This document shows, in pieces, positions 47,712 through 58,689 of a DNA stretch of 64,000 nucleotides. Both the position numbers and the translations under genes were made by a program. Positions within the stretch are counted from its first letter, which is position 1; each line of letters begins with the position of its first letter. The notes beneath the pieces are model-generated. The model worked only from the letters and a program-made list of their open reading frames with translations. It did not search any database and was not told where the DNA came from. Source of the stretch: Asterias amurensis (Eukaryota; Echinodermata; Asteroidea; Forcipulatida; Asteriidae); the NCBI RefSeq assembly GCF_032118995.1, contig NC_092657.1, positions 10,603,391 through 10,667,390 on the forward strand. Direction: 5' to 3'.

Positions 47712-49230
47712 TAAACAAACAAAACAAACATTTTAAACCGTTTAAATTTATAACTTCAGTTGTAACTTTTAACACTGCCATTGTGATACAATTTGTCAAA
47801 CCTTTGAAATGAATGCGTATGCCATAACTGCAAAATCATATTTAAAAACCAGGAAGGAATTGTTTTCACTGTCTTAAAATCTTATATATCAAATACTAAA
47901 CTAAATAAAGAATAATGATCAGTATTGAAAATAAGTTGTTCAAAAATCATTTGTTAAATTGTCATTTTATTATTCTAGGCTAGACAGAGAAATAAAAGGG
48001 GTAATTTCACATTATTTAGTTACTGCATGGAATGGAAAAATTGGCCACAGGTTCCCCTATGGGTAGTCAACCCAATAGTACAGAATAAGATTTGTTAAAA
48101 TACTTTTTCACTAACAAATTGTTAAATTATATGTAGACCTATGTAATAATAATAAATTAATAATGTTTTTCCTTTATCCTTTCGTCAGTAACAAGTAATT
48201 TAATTGACTGAAACAGAAAAACTAAAATTAGGCCAATACTATTAGTGAATAGTCGATTATATTTTAGCCCAAAAATTATAATGACAAAAATGCAACATAA
48301 AAAGACCCAAGTACCTTAAGAAGAAATCAAGCACTTTCCTTTGCTCTTTTACAGCGATCTTTTCGGGGCATTTTTGTGACTTTCTTTATTTGCTACAGTA
48401 CAGTATACTATGAGTTCAATTTATTCTGAAACTGTTGTAAATACCGCGAAAGCCTTGTCAGGCGATTGCGCATGCTCGTAGCTGCATGCCAACTGCGCTT
48501 GTTTTCAACAGTGATCCTAAAACTATGTGCTTCCTCTCGATGCCGAAAATTAATTAATACTTAAATGCTGTACAAATCATCATCTTCATTTATTTGCTAT
48601 ACGCATGCTTTACGTTAGCTAATGATTTTCTGATTCCACGCTGCACTTCGTGATGAAAGTGACACTAACTTCATTTTAAATCACTCTTCGTCGATCGCCC
48701 ACATCACGGAGGCATCGAGCCGTACATCAACAAACGCACGTGAGGGACTGTCAAACTAAACACACAGATGGTGCGCTGCCATCTTGTTCATGTGTATGCG
48801 TGTTGGCCAACTTCTACTGTACGGGTACAATTGAACGCGCACTTGAACACACACCATCACGCGTGGACACCGGTGGTTTAATTTTAGGGTTTTTTCAATG
48901 CAGTGCAGTGCAGTGTGCACTAAGCTGCTACGTAGGTTGCAACGTGGGGACCTGTTAACCGATTTTACTAATATTAATATCATGATGTTACGGGCACCAA
49001 CGGTAAGCCAATTTTCTTGTCGATCTTGGGGCCGGGATCTTATGCGTACGTCTTTTATGTGTATAGTGTGACTGTAGTGTTAGCGAAATCAACTCGGGTA
49101 TATTTTTTAAATGTTTGACAACAGCGAAAAGATTGTTTTTTCTCGCCTAATTGCGTCTTTCGAAACGAGTCTTTTGACATTGAATATATGCATGTAAATT
49201 TTACAATTTAATAAAAGGCAACCGACAGCA
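47712..49230. other. Upstream non-coding part of the hAT transposon
   Basis: AT-rich below 48500 and mixed above. A possible small upstream exon near 48370-48310 (minus, followed by AAGGTACTTG) could not be confirmed. No other gene seen. Confidence 0.4.
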
Positions 49231-49346
49231 GTTGGATAAAAAGGGCACCGCAATATATTGCCGTGAAGTGTCGGTAATTATGAGGGCATCACGACAATGG
49301 CACAGGGCACCGACGACAACGGTGCCGTCGGTAATTTCGAGGCCTG

Positions 49347-50740
49347 CATTCATACTATCAACCTGTCCGACGTGTTCCAGTCAGCAAACAAGCCTTTCCA
49401 TGGGACCGAGGCTGCACTAGTCCGTGTGAGCAACGATATTCTCTCTTCTATGGACAATGGTAACCTCACAGCACTAGTCCTGCTAGACTTGAGTGCTGTT
49501 TTTGACACTGTTGATCATAACATCCTTCTCTCTCGGCTCCAGAATCACCTTGGCATAGAGGACACAGCCCTAGCATGGTGCAAATCGTATCTCCACAATA
49601 GAACTCAGCATGTTTGTATTGGCACTGCTATATCCGACCCTGTTGTTTTGAACTACTCTGTGCCACAGGGTTCGGTACTCGGCCCGCAGTGGTTTACGCT
49701 ATACACTTTACTGATTTGTGACATCATCGTCAAATTTAATCTGAATTACCATGTGTACGCAGACGACAACCAGCTATACATCACGTTTAAATCTTCTCAA
49801 GAAAACGCCAATGCATCTATTGCAAGACTTGAGAAATGCATCCAAGAGATTCGACGTTGGACACAACAAAACTTCCTGAAGTTAAAATGATGATAAGACA
49901 GAGTTCCTTTTATTTGGGTCACGTCAACAGTTAACTAAGGTTTCAGTGCCATACATCTCCATCGTTGATGCTCGGATAGCTCCCTCGCTGAAAGATCGGA
50001 ACTTGGGGGGTTATTTTTGATTCCTCAATGACACTTCAGCCACACATCAACAATATTGTTTGTTTATCATCATATCACATCAGGTATATAGGTAAGATTT
50101 GCAAGTACTTAGGACAAAAGTGCCACTGAAAAGGTCATTCACGCATTTGTTACTTCTCGTCTTGACAATGACAATGCTCTTCTCTACAGTCTTCCTAACA
50201 ACCAGATTTCCCGACATCAACGGCTCCAAAATACTGCTACCCGCATTGTGACACTGTCTAGGAAATCCTGTTCTATCACCCCCATTCTGAAACAACTACA
50301 CTGGCTCCCTATCTCTCAACGAATCATCTTCACGCTGATGCTCATTGTCCACAAAGCTCTCAATGGCAAGGCTCCCCACTATATTTCTGAACTGCTTCAA
50401 GTTTACACTCCATCAAGGAATCTTCGATCAAGTTCCATGCTTCTCCTCATTGAACCCAAGTCTCGACACTCATGGGGTGACAAGTCTTTTTCTTCAGCCG
50501 CGCCACGCATGTGGAACTCTCTACTACTTAATCTTCGATCTTGTGTTTGTACCTCAAAATTCAAGTCTCTTCTCAAAACTTATCTTATGTCACAGGTTTT
50601 CAATGAATATTAATGTTGTTGTGTCTGTTTTTCTTTGTGGTGTGTTTTGTTTTTGTCTTGTTTTGGTTTTTACTGCGCCTTGAACACCCAGCAGGGTGGA
50701 TATGTGCGCATTACAAGTCTTATTATTATTATTATTATTA
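49347..50740 (+). pseudogene. CR1/L2-like LINE, RT palm to 3' tail, right of the hAT insertion
   Basis: Reads INLSDVFQSANKPFHGTE, LLDLSAVFDTVDHNILL with the first RT aspartate, YSVPQGSVLGPQWF and YADDNQLYI with the active site. After frame changes near 49890 and 49990-50110 it resumes at 50248 with LKQLHWLPISQRIIFTLML, and ends WGDKSFSSAAPRMWNSL and FKSLLKTYL near 50613. The 3' UTR closes with GCGCATTACAAG and (ATT)n at about 50718-50740. Confidence 0.88.
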
Positions 50741-52299
50741 ATCATCTCACCAGTGTCTCACGCCAGGACCATGACCATGACAACCCAACTGTACTTCACA
50801 TTGAGTTTGACCAGGCCATGAAGGATGTTACATTTTCGCATGATGGGAGGATCCGATTGGACATTTCTGATGAGCAACTTGTGTTCATAATTCATCAATT
50901 TGGATCTCCCCTTGAAAAAGTGACAATAGCCGGCTTAATGTCTAGAGGTTTACTGCCATCATCATCTAAAGACTTGCCATCCTCAGCAGAGAAACAACCT
51001 GAAATTCATGGAGAAGAAATTAAATCTTTTGTCCATGGGCAATTAGAAGAGGAAAGCGATGGAGGGGAGAGGAGAAAGAGACTACGGTTCAATTACTAAC
51101 TGCGTGCCCCAGCTGCAAACATGATCACTGACTATAGGATAGACAACCCACAAGCCACAGCAGCTGATTACCTAACTGCTTTAGAAATTGCATTTGGTGA
51201 CGCACAATCAGCAGAGGAGTTGGGAATCAAGTTTCACCAGCATTCTTCGGAAGCTGATTCTAAAAGGGGGTGCACCAGCGGATTCAGCAAACTCACTGCT
51301 GTTGTCTCCGTTCATTCGGGGAACACTATACAATGACATTATGCTTATCAACCTTAGACTTAAGAGTAAAGTAAAAACACCACCTACGTATCTATCTCCT
51401 CTTCAGAAAGTGAAGAAAGAAGAGGCCGAACAAGCAGAAAAGGTCAGCCATAGAGAGCCCGAGTCCGTTTCCAACCCATCTGCAGTCTCCATCCAACAAC
51501 AACCTAACACAGGCCAAAAATTGTAAGTTTGACCAGAGAGGTGATAAAGGCAGAGCAAATCAGCGTCCCAACTTATGTTGCAAGAGCGGTTTAGAAGGCC
51601 ACTACCGTCCCAATGTGCCAATCCATCCAACCCAGATAAAGTCAGCAAAAGGTTTATCCAATTCTATCTTCAGGGAAACGAGAAAGGGCATTCCAAAGAA
51701 GCCGATGCGATGCCCCAACAGAACTAAGGCCATGCAGTACAAGTTATCAATGTCAAGTCGACACGAACGTTCCAGAGGGGCTGATTGGGGGTGTTCAGAA
51801 AGAGGACTCTGTGACTAAGGGAAATTCTGTCAAACCGAGAGCTCCAGTTGGACCACGTTTGACACCAGACTGAAAAGCATTTCATACCTTGAAAGAGCGG
51901 CTTTGTACTGCACCTGTGTTAGCGTTTGCAGACATGGCCAGTCCTTTTATTCTACATACAGATACCAGTCGTGACAACCTAGGAGCAGTACTCTGTCAGG
52001 TAATAGATCACAAAGTGCGACCTATATCATATGCTAGCCGCCGTTTGAGCCCAGCGGATAAAAACTATTGTGCTGACAAGTTGGAGTACCTCGCCTTAAA
52101 GTGGGCTGTAACTGAAAAATTTAAAGACTACTTGTACTCGGCCCGAGGAACCAATATCTACACAGATAACAACCCGCTCACGTATATACTTACCTCAGCA
52201 TAATTTGATGCGACTGGACACAGGTGGCCAGCAGCACTGGCCACATTTGACTTTACAATTCACTGCAAGCTGGGTCACTGCAGCCAAAATCGCGGAGAC

Positions 52300-53226
52300 T
52301 AAGCTTGGGCGGCTCTTTCGGTTACCCGGTTCTACCCGGTTCCAAATTGAAAACCGGACCGGTGGTTCCACTCTTCTGTGGAACTGGGTACCCGCTTTTG
52401 TCGGTTCTGATTTTAAAAGACCGAGTCTCAATTTAAAAGGCTCTGTGGAGCCGATCCTGCGACAAACCGGCTCTAGAAATTGAGGATTGATGTATAAAGC
52501 GGTGACCGCAGATACAGTGTGCAAAGGCCTTAAGCCGACATGAGTATCAACTGTCACGTGTGGCTGCATACACAGTGCACAGCCCCCTCCAATGCATAGA
52601 CATCTACAACCACCACATGTATACATGTACATCTCATGCATATACATGTGCATGTATAGACAGCACGTTGTGATTGGCTGCCGATATATCCATATTCATA
52701 AAAGCTTGCCCCACGCACAAAACACACAGTACTGTATGCATGTACAGGCATGTACACTTGTATGTACAGAGACGACACACTGCATGCACTGCGGACGTAC
52801 TGCATTGCGGATGTATTGCACTATGGACGTACTGCACTACGGACATCATGCACTACGGACATGCTGTGCACTACAGAATTACTGTACTGCTACACAACGG
52901 ACGTACTGCCGGCTAAATTAAAGACTTGTTTAAATGCAGGGAGAATAGGTGCTCGGTGGCACAATGTCTGATTGACTTGGGGTGGGTATTCTGGTATTTT
53001 CGTTAAAAATAGATCGGCTCCAATTGTGTGTGTGTGAGCTCGGGCCCGATGTCTGATTAACGTGGTTATTTTCAGTTAAAATAGATCAGCTCAATTGTGT
53101 GTGTGTGTGAGCTCGGGACGGGCGGCATATGTTTTATGCTGAATTGGAACCGGGTATGTCTCAGAACCGAGCTTTTTTTCGGAACCGGAATCGAGCCCCA
53201 AATTTCTGGAACCGCCCAAGCTTAAT
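52300..53226. mobile_element. Non-autonomous DNA transposon inserted in the gypsy fossil
   Basis: TAAGCTTGGGCGGCTC at the left end and, inverted, GGAACCGCCCAAGCTTA at the right. GGAGAC stands directly outside both ends (52294-52299 and 53227-53232). Inside are an 18-base-scale minisatellite (ACTACGGACATCATGC and variants, about 52775-52910) and a tandem duplication with TG runs (about 53005-53115). No transposase. Confidence 0.75.
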
Positions 53227-53599
53227 GGAGACCTGACCCAAATTCTGTCGGTAGTGGAGAGTTTAACCAGGACGAGATGATCCGTGATCTAGAGGCACGG
53301 TTGAAAGAGGACAGTGAGGAGAGATACCGTACTTGTGGCAAGGAACTGGTGATGCGATCTGTGCTCGTTATCTTGCCTGTGATGTTTTTAGTCCATCTTC
53401 AAATGCAGATGATGATCCTAACCTCTTGTGTACTCCATGGCAATGAGTGCTGAAGCAGTTCCGTCACTCTTCTGCAATCCAGACACTGAGACAAAGATGG
53501 TCGGTCTGGATAATGTTGATTGAAGGAAGGAGCAAGAAGCTGTTGCAGATATTAGTCAACTTATCAAGTCTGTCAAAGATGGCGGTACGACAAAACTGG

Positions 53600-54548
53600 T
53601 ATGTTTCACTTTTATGCAGATGACACGCAATTGTACATTTCGTTTGACCCTCGTAATCAATGTGAAGTTAATGATGCCCTGTCTTCCCTTTCCAACTATA
53701 TTCTGAGCATAAAGAGGTGGATGGCAAATACCATGCTTCAGTTAAATGAAACTAAAACAGAGTTCTTCATTGCTGCGAGTCCCTTTTTCACGGACTTGCT
53801 AACTTCTGCGACATTTAAGGTTGGCTCTGAAGTAATTCTTCCGGCTTCAACAACAAAGAACCTCAGTGTTGTATTCGACCAATCAATGCGCATGTCAAAC
53901 AAGGTTTTTTCTATATCCAGTGCTGTCAATGTTCACCTTCGCAATTTGTCTCGGATAAGATCTTTCCTTAGTCAACCAGCCTGCCGGTACGCAGTAAGAG
54001 CAATTGTAACATCAAGGATCAACTACGTTAACTCTCTGCTTGCGGGTCTCTCCTCCAAAGACACCAAACGGCTTCAACATCTACAAAACCGGGCTGCAAA
54101 GCTCATTTTCCACGCCAAGAAATATGACCACGTCTCTCCACTTATCCGTGAACTTCATTGGCTCTGTATTTCAAAACGCATCCATTGAAAACTTATCACA
54201 ATTGTTTTTAAATGTATCACTGACACATATGCTCTGCTATATCTCAAAGAATTAATCCATATGTTCCAACTAAAGGAGGACTGCAATCTGTCAAACATAA
54301 CAGAGTTCTGATCATCCCCCTGGTGACCGGTGTTTCTCTGCTGCAGGGCCTACTTTGTGGAACCGACTACCCTATAACATACGCCAATCATCTTCATTAG
54401 CAGTCTTCAGAAAAGCCCTCAAAACATATTTATATTACTCTAAATTTTGTTGTATGTTTGTCATTTTTTTTTCTTTTCTTTTTTCTCTCTGTGTAAAGCA
54501 CTGTGATACATTTTTTGTAAGTGCGCTTTATAAATGCGTTTGTAATAG
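53600..54548 (+). pseudogene. CR1/L2-like LINE, 5'-truncated, inserted in the gypsy fossil
   Basis: Begins at the RT active site (FHFYADDTQLYISFDP) and reads through SIKRWMANTMLQLNETKTEF, LHLRNLSRIR-type thumb motifs, RINYVNSLLAGL and LQHLQNRAAKLIF. After a stop near 54186 and frame change it ends GPTLWNRLPYNIRQSSSLAV and FRKALKTYL near 54430. The 3' UTR ends GTGCGCTTTATAAATGCG, the usual L2-like tail. Five-prime truncation is normal for a retroposed LINE copy. Confidence 0.87.
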
Positions 54549-54985
54549 AGTGTAGTTTAGTATCTGATGATTTCTCCAAGAACTTGAGCATTATGCTCGG
54601 CCAGTTCAATCGTCTTGTTCTGAGAGATGAAATATTGCATCGAAGATCGATAGATTCCAACGGTCATGCCAGATTCCAGTTAGTGTTACCAAAGAACTAT
54701 AGAACCAAAGCAATGAAAGGCCTGCACTTGGACTTCAGACATCTAGGTGTGGAGAGGGTAGTCACTTTAGTTAGACCAAGATTCTACTGGCCAAAGATGG
54801 TGTCTGGCGTAGAGGAGTGGATCCGATGTTGCAAAAGATGTGTTACGCATAAGACACCCATCAAGATCTCCGCTCCTTTGATCATTATCTCAACTACTTA
54901 CCCATTGGAGTTGGTTTGCATAGATTTTTTTAAACTGGAACAGGAACGAAGTGGTGCTCAGTACACTTTAGTCATCTCCTCATCC

Positions 54986-55740
54986 CTCCAGATGTCCAGA
55001 CACGGAGTTGCAACTTGGCCAAGTCGTTCATCCACTCGTAGGGAAGCATCCTTTTCTTGACAAACATCAATGTTCTCGTTCGCTTGATGCGAAAATCAAT
55101 GGGGTCCGTTAGCTGCAACCTACGGTACAAGAAGTGTTTGATGAGATTGAAGTCATACGACCCCAAGTAAAAGTCAAGCTCAGGAATTTGTTGAGATACT
55201 CCTTCACTTTTTCGAGCGCAGATATTTTCTTGTTCTCTTCTTCCGTAACCTGTGGCGTAGCGTGGTTCTGGTCAACGCCGCCGTTTTCTTGATCAACGGC
55301 ATCATTCAAGTGCCAACACACCCTCAAACTGTTCCAACATACAGTAGTAGGCCGCTTGGCGTACTTCTTAGAGGTAGTCCACCATCTGTGACACAAGCTC
55401 TTCAGTATTTCCCCTTTTCACAAAACATCTGGGAGCCTCGAGGTTTAGGATGTTATTGGCCATGACGCTGACTTTCAAAGGGACATGTTGCCAACTTTCA
55501 CTGTAAATTGGCGTCTGCATTGGGCTATATATTGCCGGGGATTGGTTGAAAGTAACTTTCAAAATCAAAGTAGCTCTGTAGGGGTAGTAAAGCAGCGCTT
55601 CATCGATGTCGATTCCCTTGTGGTAGGCGCCATCAGGGAATTGGTGCAACACACTGACGTTGCAAAAGACTTTGTGTTGGTGTGGTCGTGGGAGCGTGTA
55701 AATGCTTGGTTGCATTTGGAGCATGTGTAGCACCTACTGT
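54986..55740 (-). pseudogene. Polinton-type family-B DNA polymerase fragment, fossil
   Basis: Minus-strand pieces resemble the region before and inside the 3'-5' exonuclease domain of protein-primed polymerases of Polinton/Maverick elements (SYDFNLIKHFL near 55165 and SVMANNILNLEAPRCFV near 55440). Broken, with a few breaks. No capsid, integrase or terminal repeat of such an element was seen nearby, so only a fragment is present. Confidence 0.6.
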
Positions 55741-56106
55741 AGTTGTCCTTGTCCCTTTAGAAGTGACTGAAAGTGTTCTTTTCGACAAGTGTTGATACTG
55801 AATTGTGAATCGGGGTTGTACCATGAAGGGAACGCAGGTCCTCGGGAGCTAGGTGTTACACAGCTTTTGTTGCACTGAAGAAGTAACAAGTATCATGATT
55901 ATCAGCGAAGTGTTGGATCAGCGAATTGTTGGATCTCTCTGGCTCTAAGTTGCCACCAGTTGTTTTTTATTTCTCTGATTTTTTGGGGGGCATAAGTTCT
56001 TTGTAGGTTGTTTCTGGAGTTGACACATGTTTTGTGAATGGTAGTTTTTAGATACTGCCAGTCATCCACAATGCTTTTGCACTGACGATTTGAAGGTAAG
56101 CAAGTC
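55741..56106 (-). pseudogene. RTE-like LINE fragment, endonuclease to RT linker
   Basis: Minus-strand reading: CKSIVDDWQYLKTTIHKTC, then IREIKNNWWQLRARE and a CYFFSATKAV motif, the linker seen after the endonuclease in endonuclease-reverse transcriptase LINEs. It is the downstream continuation of 56596-56990, from which it is separated by the tRNA-bearing repeat pair. The lower boundary against the polymerase fragment is not sharp. Confidence 0.6.
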
Positions 56107-56185
56107 TGTCAGTTGACAGTTGTATGGCTTCTGACTGGCACCCCCGAACAAAGATATTGACAAAATAGGGACACCGCCAATATAG

Positions 56186-56257
56186 GGCTAGATAGCTCAG
56201 TTGGTAGAGCGTCGGCACATTAATCCGTAGGTCGTTGGTTCGAATCCAACTCTAGTC
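56186..56257 (+). repeat. tRNA-like body, copy 2
   Basis: GGCTAGA/TCTAGTC acceptor stem, TAGCTCAGTTGG box A, GTTCGAATCC box B, and a perfect five-pair T stem (GTTGG/CCAAC). The anticodon position reads ATT, unlike the GTT of the other two, and pairing in the anticodon stem is incomplete. Probably a pol III promoter relic. Confidence 0.72.
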
Positions 56258-56496
56258 AATTCTTTGTTCAACCACAAAAATCATTTACAAATTTACCCAG
56301 TCAGTTTTCCTTGTGGTTTCTATTGATATCTGAACAAAAAGTCGCATCCCCTTAAGGTGATCCCCTAGCTGCCGCTTCCCAGGTTGTATCGTAATTTGGG
56401 TGTGATCCCTGGCTACACGGCAGTTAAGGGTTGTTTGGCTTCTGACTGGCACCCCCAAACAATGATATTGACAAAATAGGGACACTGCCAATATTG

Positions 56497-56568
56497 GGCT
56501 AGATAGCTCAGTTGGTAGAGCGCCGGCAAGTTAATCCGGAGGTCGTTGGTTCGACTCACACTCTAGTC
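56497..56568 (+). repeat. tRNA-like body, copy 3
   Basis: Same acceptor stem and box A. The anticodon loop AAGTTAA gives GTT. Box B is weakened (GGTTCGACTCAC). Confidence 0.7.
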
Positions 56569-56595
56569 GATTCTTTGTTCAACCACAAAAATCTG

Positions 56596-56990
56596 TGATA
56601 GTTTGTGTTAGAATAATCCGCAGCTGAGGATCTTGACGACTCTGAGTATTGTATATCCTCTGAAGACTTTTGGTTTGACAATGTTGTTTCCTTGCGGAGC
56701 TAATGAACAATATAGATCTCACTACACGATGATCATTCCAGCGATCAGCCGCAACTCTCCAGGAAATCTGACATGTCGTCTCCATGCATCCTGAGATCTC
56801 GTGCATTCCTTGGCCATGTGGGCTTTGTCAATGCTTTTCGAGATATATGATGGTGGGCGTATATGATGAAACTAAGGCCTTGCAGGCTCGAGCCTTGTGC
56901 TGAACCCACCTGGCACCATTGCCTTCTGCGGTTTTCTGACACTTTCGTGCATGGTCTTAGCTTCCTTTAAATAAGATAACAGGGACCTTT
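56596..56990 (-). pseudogene. RTE-like LINE fragment, end of endonuclease
   Basis: Minus-strand reading shows AADRWNDHRVVRSILFISSA, the conserved TDHRLVRS-type motif at the end of the endonuclease, followed by a basic linker that runs into the repeat pair. Upstream, SENRRRQWCQ and nearby readings are too eroded to place. Confidence 0.6.
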
Positions 56991-57322
56991 AGATTCAAGT
57001 TGTCACGAAGTGAATTAGTTTTGAGAAACGACTATTTTGTACAAAGTTAAGTTTGCGTTACAGAGTAACAAGATTTTGGGTTTTATGGCCAATGGGCCCG
57101 TAACGTTCGTAGACTTCATTTTTATGAATGAGAGTTACGTAAGGTTGACAGAATCGTCTGTGATTGGCTGTAATTTATATGGGGCCAGTAGTGCTTCTGT
57201 TTCGATGATGCACCCCTTTTTGTAACAATACATTGAAGTCACGGGGTACACCTTTTCGCGGGTTTCAAAAATCTTTCGTCTGGAGAAAATGTTAATTGGG
57301 TTGGCACTTGCGACTTGAGATC

Positions 57323-57568
57323 GGGGCCCAATTTCATAGAGCTGCTTAAGCAAAAGATTTTGCTTAAGCAAAAAAAATCATTGCTTAGTAAAATCAGATT
57401 ACCGGCCAAGACTCCACTCAATTGTAATGCTAAGTAAACAACAGCTTAATACTAGTCATAAGCAATGTATATAGCAGGAAATTTTGGCCAGTAACATGTG
57501 TAAAATAAGGGAGCTATTTTCGTGCTTAAGCAAATTTTTTGCTTAAGCAGCTCTATGAAATTGGCCCC
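57323..57568. repeat. Palindromic MITE with GCTTAAGC arms
   Basis: GGGGCCCAATTTCATAGAGC TGCTTAAGC at the left and GCTTAAGCAGCTCTATGAAA TTGGCCCC at the right are inverse copies, about 30 bases each, with further inverted AAGCAAAA repeats inside. Confidence 0.85.
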
Positions 57569-58689
57569 AGAGGAGAGGACGTGGTGTTTGTCAGCCTCGA
57601 TATTAAGAGCCAGTTAGTGAGAACTGAGCTGTTGCCAGATTAAATTCTGTGTATTCTACTGTTTGAGCAATTGAGTGCTACGAGTGTATCAAGTGCGACC
57701 TATTTTTCAACTTATCATTAAGCATTTCCATTGGCGTACAACTACTATACTACTCATAGGCCAGGATCGAAAGAATGACCTGGTCCCAATCTGGGAGAAG
57801 AAACCCCACTATTACCCGTGAAGGGAGAACCGCACATGGTGGAAGAGAGAGATAGATGTAGACAAACCGGAAGGACGAAACGAAAGAGTTGTTGTAGACG
57901 AGAAGGACTTTTGGTATTCGGCGGGCCTGGTGCCGACACTCCACGTACCGCACCCCCAAAAAACACTACGGGTGGAGCCTCCGTGGTGACAACGTCTATA
58001 AGCAAATTGTGTTTTAGTATTGCTCTCTTGTATAAATAATAATTATTGTGTTGTAAATAGGGAGATTTGTGAATAAATGTAAATAGTTTCATTCATAAAT
58101 GCATCTGTGGATATTGTGTGTGATTGACCCTCTCCTGTGTGTGTATCAAACAAAACTACAGAAGGTTATGTCTTTGCTAAATTCAAATTCCGGGATGTGA
58201 CACAAGTGAACGTAGACCTCGTTCACGTCGACCACAGTTGTGTTTTTTTCCAAGTGACGTCATAACCATAGTTTAGGGGTCATGACGCTATGGGGCGCGA
58301 ATGTAAAAAAAAAATATTAAACGCAATTGTTTACATACAATTAATTATAAAACACATACTTATTCATGCATTATTATTTTTTACCTTTATTAACAATAAA
58401 TGTTAAACCACACAATAATACATGACACACACCGAAAGCATAGAGAATCACACCGGATTCACCAACTAAAGACAGTCCAACACATTGCAACAAACAAACA
58501 CTGGTGTTGAATAGCTCACCATTACCCTCCATTTTATTATAGCTGAATAATTTTTGTATATTTATTTTCCATAAATAAAGTGTAAAATAACACAGGATTT
58601 TTTCGTTTTTGTTTTGTTGGTAATTATATAGGCCCTGGTTATAAATACTGTCTCCATTTGCAGCTGTATGTGGTAACCAGATTTGTCTA
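57569..58689. other. No gene; possibly a solo LTR at its core
   Basis: A TATAAATAATA near 58031, AATAAA near 58072 and an end GGGATGTGACA near 58202 have the look of an LTR, but no second copy or element interior is present, so the call is weak. The rest is AT-rich. Confidence 0.25.

Larger units (their letters stand above)
44917..49346 (-). mobile_element. hAT DNA transposon, complete ends, decayed gene
   Basis: Terminal inverted repeats CAGGCCTCGAA at 44917-44927 and, inverted, at 49336-49346. CATTCA flanks both sides (44911-44916 and 49347-49352). Both ends hold several copies of AGGGCACCACGGCAA-like motifs (44937-45055 and 49238-49325), as expected of subterminal transposase sites. hAT elements usually duplicate 8 bases, so six is worth noting. 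The transposase gene lies on the minus strand, and about 1.5 kb of non-coding sequence precedes it. Confidence 0.85.
50748..54985 (+). mobile_element. Ty3/gypsy LTR retrotransposon, broken fossil with two insertions
   Basis: Plus-strand gag-like sequence (about 50750-51530), then the end of RT and RNase H (about 51850-52260, with FILHTDTSRDNLGAVL), a linker region (53230-53590) and integrase (54560-54985, with a zinc-binding and an early core segment). No LTR could be tied to it, and its left side abuts the LINE tail. Many breaks, more than ten. A DNA transposon sits at 52300-53226 and a LINE at about 53600-54548. Confidence 0.85.
56107..56595 (+). repeat. Tandem pair of the tRNA-bearing repeat unit
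   Basis: Two spacer-plus-tRNA modules 311 bases apart (tRNA-like bodies at 56186 and 56497), joined by the arm GGTTGTATCGTAATTTGGGT also seen at 6602-6955. It interrupts an RTE-like LINE. Confidence 0.8.

Noticed and set aside
52554-52971. Overlapping open frames on both strands rich in Cys, Tyr and His
   Set aside because: They arise from a minisatellite inside a non-autonomous transposon.
6755-56568. Three tRNA-like bodies as working tRNA genes
   Set aside because: Each sits in the same longer repeat, position 33 is not U, the anticodon differs between copies and stems carry mismatches.
57595-58202. Solo LTR belonging to the gypsy fossil upstream
   Set aside because: No second copy in the window, start not definable, and other elements lie between. 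Kept only as a weak remark.
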